Assembly: GCA_964453645.1 (NCBI GenBank)
Contig: CAYVRJ010000001.1
Coordinates: forward strand, 1 to 64,000
DNA from: CAYVRJ01 sp964453645
GTDB taxonomy: Bacteria > Bacillota > Clostridia > Christensenellales > JAWKQI01
Reading direction: 5' to 3'
Length of the DNA: 64,000 nt
The position numbers were made by a program, and so were the translations under genes. The notes beneath the pieces were generated by a model. That model saw only the letters and a list, made by a program, of their open reading frames with translations, was not told where the DNA came from and made no database searches. Shown piece by piece: positions 17,635-26,214 of the stretch; within the stretch, counting starts at the first letter, position 1; each line of letters begins with the position of its first letter.

Positions 17635-18688
17635 ATAAATTTGGTGAGATGTAGGCGATGAGCAGATCCACCATCCGGCCGTAACTCTTCACACCGTCCT
17701 TTTGCTGGTTGATCTTTAAATAATTGTTGTTCATGGCCGTCACAGCCTCCGAAGCCTCCCCCTCGTAAGCCTTCCAAAAATAGTGCAGGGCATTCATATC
17801 CTGCCGCAACTCGGGGGAATACAACGCCACCACTTCCGAATACGCATCTTCGTCGGCCTTGTATAACTCATTGGTGGCATAGATCAGTGCGTTTAATGAA
17901 ACCGAATAACGAATCTCTGCATAATCACTCTTAGAGCCCACATAATACGCCAAAAACCCCGCTTCATCCTCCCGAGCAAACCCCACCTGATGGGCTAACT
18001 CGTGGAGCACAGTGAAGGAATAGGAGACGTCGGGAATATTTGCGTTCACGTTGGATTCTCCGGTAAAGGGAAAGAAAATACCCGCAATACCTGCGTAACA
18101 CAGCCCTTCCGAAGCCAGAACTGGTTTTGCATTTCCAATCCTTCGGTTGAGGGACAGAGCTTTTGCGTATTCATCGGGGCAGAGGGCGTTCATCTCCTGC
18201 CGGGGCACATAGTTCTTGGTGTACAGGGCGTTGGTCTCTTGGGCTAAATATTTGCAAACCTGTGCCAGTTCTGCCGAGGTCACGGGTTTTGGGTCTAGGT
18301 TTAAGGTGTGGGACAGGGGCAGCCGGGCATAATTAAAGCCCCACAGCCCGATAAATAACGTCACTAGTATGGAAACAACACTGAGCAGGGAGAGCAGCAA
18401 TTTGCTGATTTTAATAAAAATATTTCCCTTACCTTTGAGAAGGCGAAACACGCAAAAGGCAACGGCAAAAGCCATGCACAACACAAACAAATAGAGTAAA
18501 ATCTCCCCTAAGGAAAAGGGAATCCAGCCGAACAAGAAGGCGAGCACCGAGGAGAGGATGGGGTAAATCCCCTTCGAATAAACGTTTTCCACAATTTCAG
18601 GATAATAAAACGCTTGTTTGTATAGAATAATGAAGATTAAAGCAACTGCGCTCAAAAGTGCAGGCAGGAAAAGCATATTTTTTTTCAT
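17633..18688 (-). CDS. DUF3810 membrane metalloprotease-like protein
   Basis: The 351-residue protein has three hydrophobic segments in its first 130 residues and a large extra-membrane domain with a zinc-protease motif, LHELAHQVGFAREDEAGF (HEXXH with a downstream acidic residue). This arrangement matches DUF3810. It may be a membrane-anchored zinc peptidase, but its substrate and catalytic proof are lacking. The ATG was chosen for TGGAGC 5 bases upstream; the frame continues openly for 88 codons into the divergent neighbour and that part is not coding. Confidence 0.75.
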   Translation of the reverse strand: MKKNMLFLPALLSAVALIFIILYKQAFYYPEIVENVYSKGIYPILSSVLAFLFGWIPFSLGEILLYLFVLCMAFAVAFCVFRLLKGKGNIFIKISKLLLSLLSVVSILVTLFIGLWGFNYARLPLSHTLNLDPKPVTSAELAQVCKYLAQETNALYTKNYVPRQEMNALCPDEYAKALSLNRRIGNAKPVLASEGLCYAGIAGIFFPFTGESNVNANIPDVSYSFTVLHELAHQVGFAREDEAGFLAYYVGSKSDYAEIRYSVSLNALIYATNELYKADEDAYSEVVALYSPELRQDMNALHYFWKAYEGEASEAVTAMNNNYLKINQQKDGVKSYGRMVDLLIAYISPNL

Positions 18689-18773
18689 TGCGTGCTCCAA
18701 AAAAAGTGCTTTACTATTATTGTTTATAGTGTATAATTTTATTGAATAAAACACAAGTGATAAAAAGAGGAAA

Positions 18774-19661
18774 ATGAAGAATTTTAATAAAATAAATATG
18801 GAAGCAAAGTCAATTTTCGACAGGTATTCTAAAGGCAGGAAATATTCCAATATGGAACACAACTTTTGTGTCATGTATATTTGGCAGGAGATGATGGATA
18901 TACAGTATGCGGAAATAGACGATGCTTTGGTTCTCTGCACGTGCAGCAACAAGTTTAAACCTTTTTTTATTCAGCCCAACCACTTGTCCGAGGATGCACC
19001 CGTGCTGCCCCTTTTTAGCAAACTTAAAAGTATGGCAGAGGAAGCGGGCTACCCGTTTTCCCTTCGGGGAATCACCCCAGAGTATGCCCAAAAGTTAATA
19101 TCCGAAGGGTTTGACGGAACTTTTTTGGAAGACGAAAATTATTTTGAATATGTCTATAACCAGGAGGACTTGGCAACCCTCAAAGGTAAGAAGTTCACCC
19201 AAAAGCGAAACCATATCAACAAACTGCTGAGCGAACACGCATTCGAATACTTGCCCTACGAGGAAACAATGAGAACAGATGTGTTAAACATCATCGAGCA
19301 GTGGGGGGAGCAAAACGGCAGGGACGACGATTTTTACTTTGAAAAGCGTGCCGTGGAGCGAAGCTTGGATCACCGGCAGGAGTTAAATATTTCGGGGGGA
19401 GTGATTCTGCTGGATGGCAGGTTGTCGGCCTTCACCCTTGGCGTGCCGGGGGACGAGGAGATGTTTTGCGTGTTGTTTGAAAAGGCACAAAACACAAACG
19501 GGCTCTATCAGCTCATCAACCGAGAGTTTTCAAAGACCCTTGGGGCATATCAATACATCAACCGCCAGGAAGATTTAGGAATCGAGGGGTTGAGAAAAGC
19601 AAAGCGCTCCTACAACCCGGCCTTTATGGTGGAGAAAAAATATATTCAAGGCAGTTTTTAA
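18774..19661 (+). CDS. DUF2156 family protein (aminoacyl-phosphatidylglycerol transferase-like)
   Basis: A soluble 295-residue protein with the DUF2156 fold: YVYNQEDLATLKGKKFTQKRNHINKLL, seen in parts, GGVILLDGRLSAFTLG, and the closing GAYQYINRQEDLGIEGLRKAKRSYNPAF, seen in parts. The same domain forms the catalytic half of MprF, which transfers lysine or alanine to phosphatidylglycerol, but here there is no membrane flippase part. Related stand-alone proteins are largely uncharacterised. ATG start with AAGAGGAA upstream. Divergent from the DUF3810 gene over an 85-base gap containing TATAAT. Confidence 0.75.
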   Translation: MKNFNKINMEAKSIFDRYSKGRKYSNMEHNFCVMYIWQEMMDIQYAEIDDALVLCTCSNKFKPFFIQPNHLSEDAPVLPLFSKLKSMAEEAGYPFSLRGITPEYAQKLISEGFDGTFLEDENYFEYVYNQEDLATLKGKKFTQKRNHINKLLSEHAFEYLPYEETMRTDVLNIIEQWGEQNGRDDDFYFEKRAVERSLDHRQELNISGGVILLDGRLSAFTLGVPGDEEMFCVLFEKAQNTNGLYQLINREFSKTLGAYQYINRQEDLGIEGLRKAKRSYNPAFMVEKKYIQGSF

Positions 19662-19709
19662 AAAAGAAAGTGCTGTGTAATTTTGATGGTGTATGTGAAG
19701 ATTAAAACA

Positions 19710-19738
19710 TTGACAAATTGCGCAATTGGGTAGATAAT
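19710..19738 (+). promoter_or_regulatory. sigma-A promoter of the ATP synthase operon
   Basis: TTGACA (19710-19715) and GATAAT (19733-19738) with a 17-base spacer, 25 bases before the start of the first gene. It is the only strong promoter seen ahead of the atp genes. Confidence 0.8.
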
Positions 19739-19762
19739 GTCTTGTAGCTGGAGGTAGTGAAC

Positions 19763-20047
19763 ATGTGGATAGGTATACTGTTGGGCATACCCTTGGGTCT
19801 GTTGCAGGTGTTTTGTATGAAATACTATATTTCCGGTCTGGATAAGCAAAACAAGCGAGATCAGTGGAAGTTGTCCAGAATGAAGGTGGGTCTACTCAAT
19901 GCGTTGGTGCTCATCGCCTTTATCGTGGGATTTGCTATCTTCGATGCCAATTCCCTGCTGTTTGCAGTCACCGCCATGTGCGGCACCATGATACTCTTAA
20001 CCATTGTGAAATTTATCAGGAATATGTCTATGGACGAGGAAAAATAG
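19763..20047 (+). CDS. AtpI-like small membrane protein
   Basis: The 94-residue protein has three hydrophobic segments (GILLGIPLGLLQVF, VGLLNALVLIAFIVGFAIF, LLFAVTAMCGTMILLTIV). Its position directly ahead of atpB, with the stop codon touching the atpB ATG, is that of AtpI (subunit i), an assembly helper for the c-ring. Sequence likeness is too low for a firm name. The ATG was preferred to a GTG two codons upstream because GGAGG lies 8 bases before the ATG. Confidence 0.55.
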   Translation: MWIGILLGIPLGLLQVFCMKYYISGLDKQNKRDQWKLSRMKVGLLNALVLIAFIVGFAIFDANSLLFAVTAMCGTMILLTIVKFIRNMSMDEEK

Positions 20048-20815
20048 ATGGAAAATTTTCATGTAAACGTGAATCCCGAAAAAGTGCTCATACCCTTTTT
20101 AAACATTGAAGTGAGTGAAACGCTGCTAACCCTTTGGGTCACCACCCTGCTCATCTTTGTTTTTTGCCTGTTCTTTCGCTTTGTGCTCATCAAACGGTTT
20201 AAGGAAGTGCCGGGCAAGTTTCAAAATGTCTTGGAATTGTGCGTGGAGACCATCCGCAAGTACACCCAGGGAAACTTGGGCAGGAAGGCTGCCGGTATGG
20301 CGGCATATTCCTTCACCATCATCGTCACCTTAGTATTTTCCAGCTTGTTCGAGCTGTTTGGTATGCGGGGCCCCGCCACCGATTTTAACTTTGCCTTGGC
20401 GATTGCCCTCATGTCCTTTGTATTAATCGTGGGATACGGCATAAAATACAAGGGAGCGTACGGTTATATTAAATCCTTCGGCCAGCCCAAAGGGTTTATG
20501 TGGCCTTTTCGGTTTTTGTCCGAGTTGGTCATCCCCATCTCCTTGAGCTGCCGGTTGTTTGGCAACTTGTTTGCAGCCCTGGTGGTTATGGAGCTGATCT
20601 ATGCGGTGATGGCACAGTTTGCCGTGGTGGTGCCCGCAGTGCTGTCCATTTATTTTAACCTGTTTGACGTGGGCATTCAAACCTATATCTTTGTCACCTT
20701 GACACAGGTGTTCATCAACGAAGCGGTGGAAGAATCCGACGCTGAAAAAGATAAAAAGCGAATGAAGAAAGAAAAGAAGGAACAAAAACGTCTCAACCGC
20801 ACACCTGCGGCGTGA
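20048..20815 (+). CDS. atpB: ATP synthase Fo subunit a
   Basis: The 255-residue membrane protein forms the stator half-channels next to the c-ring. It carries the essential arginine region (SLSCRLFGNLFAALVVMELIY) and the last helix FNLFDVGIQTYIFVTLTQVFINEA. The tail is unusually basic and acidic in turn (DAEKDKKRMKKEKKEQKRLNR) and extends about 25 residues past the last helix. No frame damage. Confidence 0.95.
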   Translation: MENFHVNVNPEKVLIPFLNIEVSETLLTLWVTTLLIFVFCLFFRFVLIKRFKEVPGKFQNVLELCVETIRKYTQGNLGRKAAGMAAYSFTIIVTLVFSSLFELFGMRGPATDFNFALAIALMSFVLIVGYGIKYKGAYGYIKSFGQPKGFMWPFRFLSELVIPISLSCRLFGNLFAALVVMELIYAVMAQFAVVVPAVLSIYFNLFDVGIQTYIFVTLTQVFINEAVEESDAEKDKKRMKKEKKEQKRLNRTPAA

Positions 20816-20848
20816 CGATAGATTTTTAATATATACGGAGGAATCAAA

Positions 20849-21082
20849 ATGGATATCAATGCTGGATTAATGGCGATCGGCGCAGCGATTGCAGTGCTCA
20901 CCGGATTGGGAGCGGGAATTGGAATTGGCATAGCTGCCGGAAAAGCAGCCGAGGCGATGGCTAGACAACCCGAGGCTTCGGGAAAAATTCAGTCGCTCAT
21001 GTTGTTGGGCGCAGTGCTCGCAGAGTCCACGGCTATTTACGGATTCGTTATCGCTATCCTTTTATATTTGAAAATAACCTGA
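20849..21082 (+). CDS. atpE: ATP synthase Fo subunit c
   Basis: The 77-residue hairpin protein forms the rotating c-ring. The cytoplasmic loop ARQPEAS and the ion-binding AESTAIYG with Glu59, Ser60 and Tyr64 are visible. The helix-1 glutamine that coordinates sodium in Ilyobacter-type rings is Ile26 here, so proton use is more likely, although Ser60 and Tyr64 resemble the sodium type. AGGAGG-like site (CGGAGGAATC) before the ATG. Confidence 0.95.
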   Translation: MDINAGLMAIGAAIAVLTGLGAGIGIGIAAGKAAEAMARQPEASGKIQSLMLLGAVLAESTAIYGFVIAILLYLKIT

Positions 21083-21128
21083 TCCCACCTTTAGGTAAAC
21101 CAGAATTTATGAAAGGATATTTTGCACA

Positions 21129-21605
21129 ATGGAGATAGATTTATACGTCATCTTGTTGTATGTCGTCAACGTAATCATTTTATACTTCATTCTGCGCTGG
21201 CTGCTCTATAAGCCGGTCACCAAGTTTTTGGAGGGCAGGGAGAGGAGTTATGCCGATAAAGTTGCGGAACTGAACCAAAAAGAAGCGGATGCGGAAGTGC
21301 TCAAGCACAAGTACGAGCACTTAATTAACGACGCCCAAAGCCAGGCGGCAGACATCATTAACAAGGGCAACGAAATGGCCCGGGAGCGTTCCAAGGATAT
21401 TGTTGACGATGCCAAGGAACAAGCCCGCATGATCGTTATGCGTTCCCGTTCGGAAATTGAAAGCGAAAAGAAGCTTGCAAAACAAGAGATGAAGGACGAG
21501 ATTGTTGAAATGGCCATTCAGATCGCCGGACGCGTTTTGGAACGGGAAGTTTCGGAAGCGGATAACAAGAAGATCATCGACGACTTCTTTGAAAAGGTGG
21601 TATAA
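21129..21605 (+). CDS. atpF: ATP synthase Fo subunit b
   Basis: The 158-residue protein has one N-terminal membrane helix (VILLYVVNVIILYFILRWLL) and then a long charged coiled coil, as expected for the peripheral stalk. The C-terminus (REVSEADNKKIIDDFFEKVV) normally docks on the C-terminal domain of delta. In this operon that domain is not a separate protein but the front of the next gene. Confidence 0.94.
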   Translation: MEIDLYVILLYVVNVIILYFILRWLLYKPVTKFLEGRERSYADKVAELNQKEADAEVLKHKYEHLINDAQSQAADIINKGNEMARERSKDIVDDAKEQARMIVMRSRSEIESEKKLAKQEMKDEIVEMAIQIAGRVLEREVSEADNKKIIDDFFEKVV

Positions 21606-21608
21606 ACT

Positions 21609-23456
21609 GTGGAACTGAAAGGAACCATCAAGGTTGCGAAGCCCACCAGCGAAAAACATATTGATGAAATTCGACAGTCTTTTGAAAAGCTGACGGGACA
21701 GCCCATTCACTTTGAAGTGATTGTGGATCCCACCATCATCGGAGGATTTATTGCCAATATCGAAAACAAGGTGTATGACAAGAGCGTGCGCTCCAATTTG
21801 GCAAGCCTTGCAAAGTATATCGGTGAATCCAGCGAACTGAGTGAGCTTACCGAAATCGAAGATTTAGATATCGCCAAAACCTTTAACCCAGCAGAAATTG
21901 CAGAGGCCACCAAAAAGCGTTTGCAAGACTTTGGGGGGGACGACAACAATGCTGTTGGTAGCGTTGTGTCTTCGGCGGATGGCGTGGTGCACATTGAAGG
22001 GCTGCACAACTGCAAGTACGGCGAGTTGATCGAATTTGAAAACAACAGCTTCGGCATCGCCATGAACTTGGATATGCAGCACGTGGGTGCCGTTGTACTC
22101 AACAACATCGAAAGAATTGAACAGGGCACCCTTGCCAAATCCACGGGCAGCGTTGTCACTGTGCCCGTTGGGCGGGAGCTTTTGGGTCGGGTCATCGATC
22201 CCCTGGGTAAACCGCTGGACACCAAGGGTAAAATCTATTGCGATAAATATCGGGCTATCGAGGCAGAGAGTGCCAGCATTAAGGATCGCCAAGGGGTGAA
22301 ACAGCCGCTTGAGACGGGTATTATGTCCATCGACTCCATGATCCCCATCGGCAAAGGGCAAAGAGAGTTAATCATTGGCGATCGGCAGACGGGAAAGACT
22401 GCCATTGCCATCGATACAATATTAAATCAACGGGGTAAGAACGTCATTTGCGTGTACGTGGCCATCGGCCAAAAGGCGTCCACCATTGCGGATATCATTC
22501 AAACCCTCACTGAACACGGAGCTATGGAACACAGCGTCATCGTGGTGTCCACTGCATCGGATTCCGCATCCATGCAATACATTGCACCCTATGCGGGCTG
22601 TGCCATTGCCGAAGAGTTTATGTATTCGGGTAAAGACGTGCTCATCGTATACGACGATTTATCCAAACACGCAGTGGCCTATCGAACCATGTCCCTGTTG
22701 CTTCGCAGGCCCCCGGGCCGGGAAGCGTATCCCGGAGACGTGTTTTATCTCCACTCCAGATTGTTGGAGCGTGCAGCAAAACTCTCCGACGAGCTGGGCG
22801 GCGGTTCCATGACTGCCCTGCCTATCATCGAGACCATGGCGGGAGATATCTCTGCATATATACCCACCAACGTCATATCCATTACAGACGGACAGATTTA
22901 TTTGGAATCCGAGCTGTTTAATGCGGGCATGCGCCCTGCTGTAAACGTAGGTTTGTCCGTTTCCCGGGTGGGCGGCAGTGCCCAAACCCAGGCCATGCGC
23001 AAGGTTGCGGGCAGACTTCGGTTGGATTTGGCGCAGTTTCGGGAACTGGCTGTGTTTGCACAGTTTGCGGGAGATTTGGAAAAATCCACCCAAGAAGCTT
23101 TGGACCACGGCGTGCGGGTGACGGAATCTTTAAAACAGGAGCAGTTTGCACCTCATTCCATATCCAGCCAAGTTATCTTACTCTACACCGCCATCAACAA
23201 GTATTTGTTGAAAATTCCGGTGAAATATGTGGGTGAGTTTAACAAACAACTGCTGGCCTTTATCGACACCACCTACCACGACATACGCAGCGAAATTGAG
23301 CGCACTCAGGTTATGTCCAACGAGTGTGCCCGGAAGATTGGCAAGGCAGCGGAAGAGTTCATTCCAGTATTTTGTAAGATGAACGGCATTGAACTGCCCG
23401 AAGAGCTGTTGGAACAAACCCTAAACCTTGAAACAACCACAAACAGAGGGGCATAA
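21609..23456 (+). CDS. atpA: Fusion of delta C-terminal domain and ATP synthase subunit alpha
   Basis: The 615-residue protein is about 100 residues longer than normal alpha. Residues 1-75 match the C-terminal domain of delta (OSCP): KPTSEKHIDEIRQSFEK, VDPTIIGGFIANI and VYDKSVRSNLASL. Alpha begins near residue 92 (FNPAEIAEATKKRL) and is complete: Walker A GDRQTGKT at 257-264, PPGREAYPGD, and a normal end. The N-terminal helical domain of delta, which usually grips the alpha N-termini, is absent from the operon. No internal ATG, GTG or ribosome site precedes the alpha part, so separate alpha is not obviously made. The start is GTG with AAGGTGG upstream, 3 bases after atpF. Confidence 0.92.
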   Translation: MELKGTIKVAKPTSEKHIDEIRQSFEKLTGQPIHFEVIVDPTIIGGFIANIENKVYDKSVRSNLASLAKYIGESSELSELTEIEDLDIAKTFNPAEIAEATKKRLQDFGGDDNNAVGSVVSSADGVVHIEGLHNCKYGELIEFENNSFGIAMNLDMQHVGAVVLNNIERIEQGTLAKSTGSVVTVPVGRELLGRVIDPLGKPLDTKGKIYCDKYRAIEAESASIKDRQGVKQPLETGIMSIDSMIPIGKGQRELIIGDRQTGKTAIAIDTILNQRGKNVICVYVAIGQKASTIADIIQTLTEHGAMEHSVIVVSTASDSASMQYIAPYAGCAIAEEFMYSGKDVLIVYDDLSKHAVAYRTMSLLLRRPPGREAYPGDVFYLHSRLLERAAKLSDELGGGSMTALPIIETMAGDISAYIPTNVISITDGQIYLESELFNAGMRPAVNVGLSVSRVGGSAQTQAMRKVAGRLRLDLAQFRELAVFAQFAGDLEKSTQEALDHGVRVTESLKQEQFAPHSISSQVILLYTAINKYLLKIPVKYVGEFNKQLLAFIDTTYHDIRSEIERTQVMSNECARKIGKAAEEFIPVFCKMNGIELPEELLEQTLNLETTTNRGA

Positions 23457-24320
23457 ATGAAAAGTATTGCAGATATTCGCCATTCCATTCGGGCGATTGA
23501 AGATACGGCTCAAATAACCCGTGCAATGAACCTCATCTCCACTGCAAAGATGAGAAAAGCGTTAAAAAAATACGATGCCAACGCCGTCCACTTTCAGCGG
23601 GTGCAATCCACCATGAAAGATATCTTAACCCACACCAAAAACTTGGAACACCCGTATATCGGGCAATCCGAGGGGGGAAGGGCGGCTTATGTGGTCATTG
23701 CCGCAGACAAAGGTCTGTGCGGGGGCTACAACCACAACGTATTAAACTTTGCTTTAAAATATATGCAAAAGTCCAAGGAGAAGTATATTCTCACTGTGGG
23801 GCAGGAAGTGCGGGTGTTTTTTGAAAAGCGGGACTATATGATCGACGTTGAATTTTTAAACATGTCCCAAAACCCGTCCCTATACAACGCCCGAAGCATT
23901 TGCAACGACTTATTGGACTTATACAACTCGGGGCTCATGGACGAAACGTATGTGATTTATACGAAATACGTCTCCTCCACCATCCAAACACCCCGGGTAT
24001 TAAAGCTTTTGCCCATTAATATCGACAACTTTGCGGGGATTGAAACAGAAGTGAGTTACACGGCGGAGATGAACTATCACCCCACTCCCGAAAGTGTGTT
24101 CGATACGCTGGTGCCCCAATACGTCATCGGGCTGATTTATGGCTGTATGGTGCAATCCTATGCCAGCGAGCAGTGTGCCCGCATGATGGCCATGGACAAC
24201 GCCACCAGAAATGCCGAAGACATGGTGAGTAACTTGACCCAAGAGTTAAACCGTGCGAGACAAAGCGCCGTTACCAGCGAAATTTGCGAAATTATCAGTG
24301 CGCTGGAAGTCCTTACATAA
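23457..24320 (+). CDS. atpG: ATP synthase F1 subunit gamma
   Basis: The 287-residue central-stalk subunit shows both coiled-coil ends: IRAIEDTAQITRAMNLIST near the N-terminus, ADKGLCGGYNHN in the middle, and the C-terminal ARMMAMDNATRNAEDM helix. The start codon overlaps or touches the alpha stop (ATAAATG). The C-terminal helix is typical, so rotation should be unaffected by the odd delta arrangement. Confidence 0.95.
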   Translation: MKSIADIRHSIRAIEDTAQITRAMNLISTAKMRKALKKYDANAVHFQRVQSTMKDILTHTKNLEHPYIGQSEGGRAAYVVIAADKGLCGGYNHNVLNFALKYMQKSKEKYILTVGQEVRVFFEKRDYMIDVEFLNMSQNPSLYNARSICNDLLDLYNSGLMDETYVIYTKYVSSTIQTPRVLKLLPINIDNFAGIETEVSYTAEMNYHPTPESVFDTLVPQYVIGLIYGCMVQSYASEQCARMMAMDNATRNAEDMVSNLTQELNRARQSAVTSEICEIISALEVLT

Positions 24321-24359
24321 TTGAAAGCCGCAGCAGCGGTTTCCAATCAGGAGTAAACG

Positions 24360-25769
24360 ATGAGAGATTATGAGATAGTAAACACAGGAATACTGGTGAA
24401 AATTGCGGGAGCGGTGCTGGACGTGAAGTTTGAAGACCACCGTCTGCCCGATATCTACGACGCTCTGGTGATTAAAACCAGCGATCGGGAAGTATTTTTG
24501 GAAACAGAGATGCACGTGGGGAAAGACGTGGTTCGCTGTATTGCCCTGCAAGCAACAGAAGGGCTGTACTGCGGGATGCACGTGCACAACACCGGCAAAC
24601 GCATTACCGTGCCCGTGGGCGAAGGTGTAATGGGTCGGGTTATTAACGTGCTGGGTCAACCCATTGACGGCAAAGGCCCCATCCAAACCCAAGAGCGCTG
24701 GGAGGTGCACCGCAATCCTCCGGCATTTTCCGAACAAAAGCCTGCAACCCAGGTTTTTGAAACAGGTATGAAAGTCATCGACTTATTGGCGCCCTACGCC
24801 AAAGGCGGAAAGATCGGGTTGTTTGGCGGAGCAGGCGTTGGCAAGACGGTGCTCATCATGCAGCTCATGCGCAATATTGCCCACGAACACGGGGGGCACT
24901 CGGTGTTCACCGGGGTGGGAGAGCGTTCCAGAGAGGGTAACGAACTCATTTCCGATATGACAGAATCGGGGGTATTGCAGCGCTCCATGTTAGCCTTTGG
25001 GCAGATGAACGAACCACCGGGTTCTAGAATGCGGGTTGCGCTGGCGGGGCTGACCATGGCCGAATATTTAAGAGACGTGGAGCACAAAGACGTACTCCTG
25101 TTTATCGATAACATTTACCGCTTTATTCAGGCGGGTTCCGAAGTTTCGGCACTGCTGGGCAGAATTCCCTCTGCCGTTGGTTATCAACCCACTTTGGCAC
25201 AGGAACTGGGTGCACTGCAAGAGCGCATCACGTCCACCAAGAACGGTTCAATCACCTCGGTGCAGGCGATTTATGTCCCTGCGGACGACTTGACAGACCC
25301 TGCCCCTGCAACGACGTTCTCCCACTTAGACGCCATGACGGTTTTGTCAAGGCAAATATCCGAGCTGGGAATCTACCCCGCTGTGGATCCGCTGGAGTCC
25401 TCCTCCCGCATACTCGATCCCCGCATCGTGGGAGAAGAGCACTACGAAGTGGCCAGAAAAGTTCAGTCCACCTTACAGCGGTATAAAGAATTACAAGACA
25501 TCATCGCCATCTTAGGTATGGAAGAGTTGACAGACGAAGATAAAACAACCGTGTTCCGCGCCCGGAAGATTCAGCGGTTTTTCAGCCAGCCTATGTCGGT
25601 TGCAGAGATTTTCACAGGCATTGAGGGCAAGTACGTGCCCCTGCAAGACACCATCCGCAGCTTTAAAGCGGTGGTCAACGGCGAAGCGGACGAAATTCCC
25701 GAGCAAGCTTTCTTTATGGCGGGAGATATCGACGACGTATACGCCAAGGCCGAGTCCATGGCGCTGTAA
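24360..25769 (+). CDS. atpD: ATP synthase F1 subunit beta
   Basis: The 469-residue catalytic subunit has Walker A GGAGVGKT, the catalytic glutamate in GERSREGNEL, Walker B VLLFIDNIYRF and the C-terminal lever segment MEELTDEDK (DELSEED region). All are normal. Start ATG with CAGGAG 9 bases upstream. It is separated from atpG by 39 bases, the widest gap within the F1 genes. Confidence 0.96.
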   Translation: MRDYEIVNTGILVKIAGAVLDVKFEDHRLPDIYDALVIKTSDREVFLETEMHVGKDVVRCIALQATEGLYCGMHVHNTGKRITVPVGEGVMGRVINVLGQPIDGKGPIQTQERWEVHRNPPAFSEQKPATQVFETGMKVIDLLAPYAKGGKIGLFGGAGVGKTVLIMQLMRNIAHEHGGHSVFTGVGERSREGNELISDMTESGVLQRSMLAFGQMNEPPGSRMRVALAGLTMAEYLRDVEHKDVLLFIDNIYRFIQAGSEVSALLGRIPSAVGYQPTLAQELGALQERITSTKNGSITSVQAIYVPADDLTDPAPATTFSHLDAMTVLSRQISELGIYPAVDPLESSSRILDPRIVGEEHYEVARKVQSTLQRYKELQDIIAILGMEELTDEDKTTVFRARKIQRFFSQPMSVAEIFTGIEGKYVPLQDTIRSFKAVVNGEADEIPEQAFFMAGDIDDVYAKAESMAL

Positions 25770-25793
25770 CACAAAATAGAGAGGAAATAAAGC

Positions 25794-26213
25794 TTGAGTG
25801 CACTGTTTCGTTTAGAAATGATTACCCCTGAGCGCAGATTCTTCGACGGAGACGTGGAATCTATTGTGGTACCCTCCACCGATGGGCTGATGGGCATTTT
25901 AAAAGGCCATGAACCTTCGGTTGTGGCTATCACCGTGGGTACGATTAAGATTAAAATGGACGGAGAGTGGATGGAGTGCACCACCACCGACGGGTTTATT
26001 GAAATTCGCTTCGACGAAACGTTGATCTTCGCCCAGGCCTTCGAGTGGCCCGACGAAATCGATTTAAACCGTGCGTTAGCCGCAAAGGAGCGTGCCGAAC
26101 AGCGGATTATGGAGAAAAAGAGCCAAGAGGAATACATGTATTCCAAGGTTGCACTGGCCCGTGCCATGGTTCGTTTAAAGACGGGTCGATCCAAGAGCGG
26201 TTTGGGGCAGTAG
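25794..26213 (+). CDS. atpC: ATP synthase F1 subunit epsilon
   Basis: The 139-residue subunit has the N-terminal beta-sandwich (ESIVVPSTDGLMGILKGHEPSV, seen in parts) and a C-terminal pair of helices beginning at DEIDLNRALAAKERAEQR, which in other bacteria inhibits ATP hydrolysis. TTG start with AGAGGAAA upstream. The stop is followed by polA after one base. Confidence 0.93.
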   Translation: MSALFRLEMITPERRFFDGDVESIVVPSTDGLMGILKGHEPSVVAITVGTIKIKMDGEWMECTTTDGFIEIRFDETLIFAQAFEWPDEIDLNRALAAKERAEQRIMEKKSQEEYMYSKVALARAMVRLKTGRSKSGLGQ

Positions 26214-26214
26214 C

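Noticed and set aside
20849..21082. Sodium-type ATP synthase
   Set aside because: Glu59, Ser60 and Tyr64 are present, but the helix-1 glutamine is replaced by Ile26. Proton use is more likely, although not proven.
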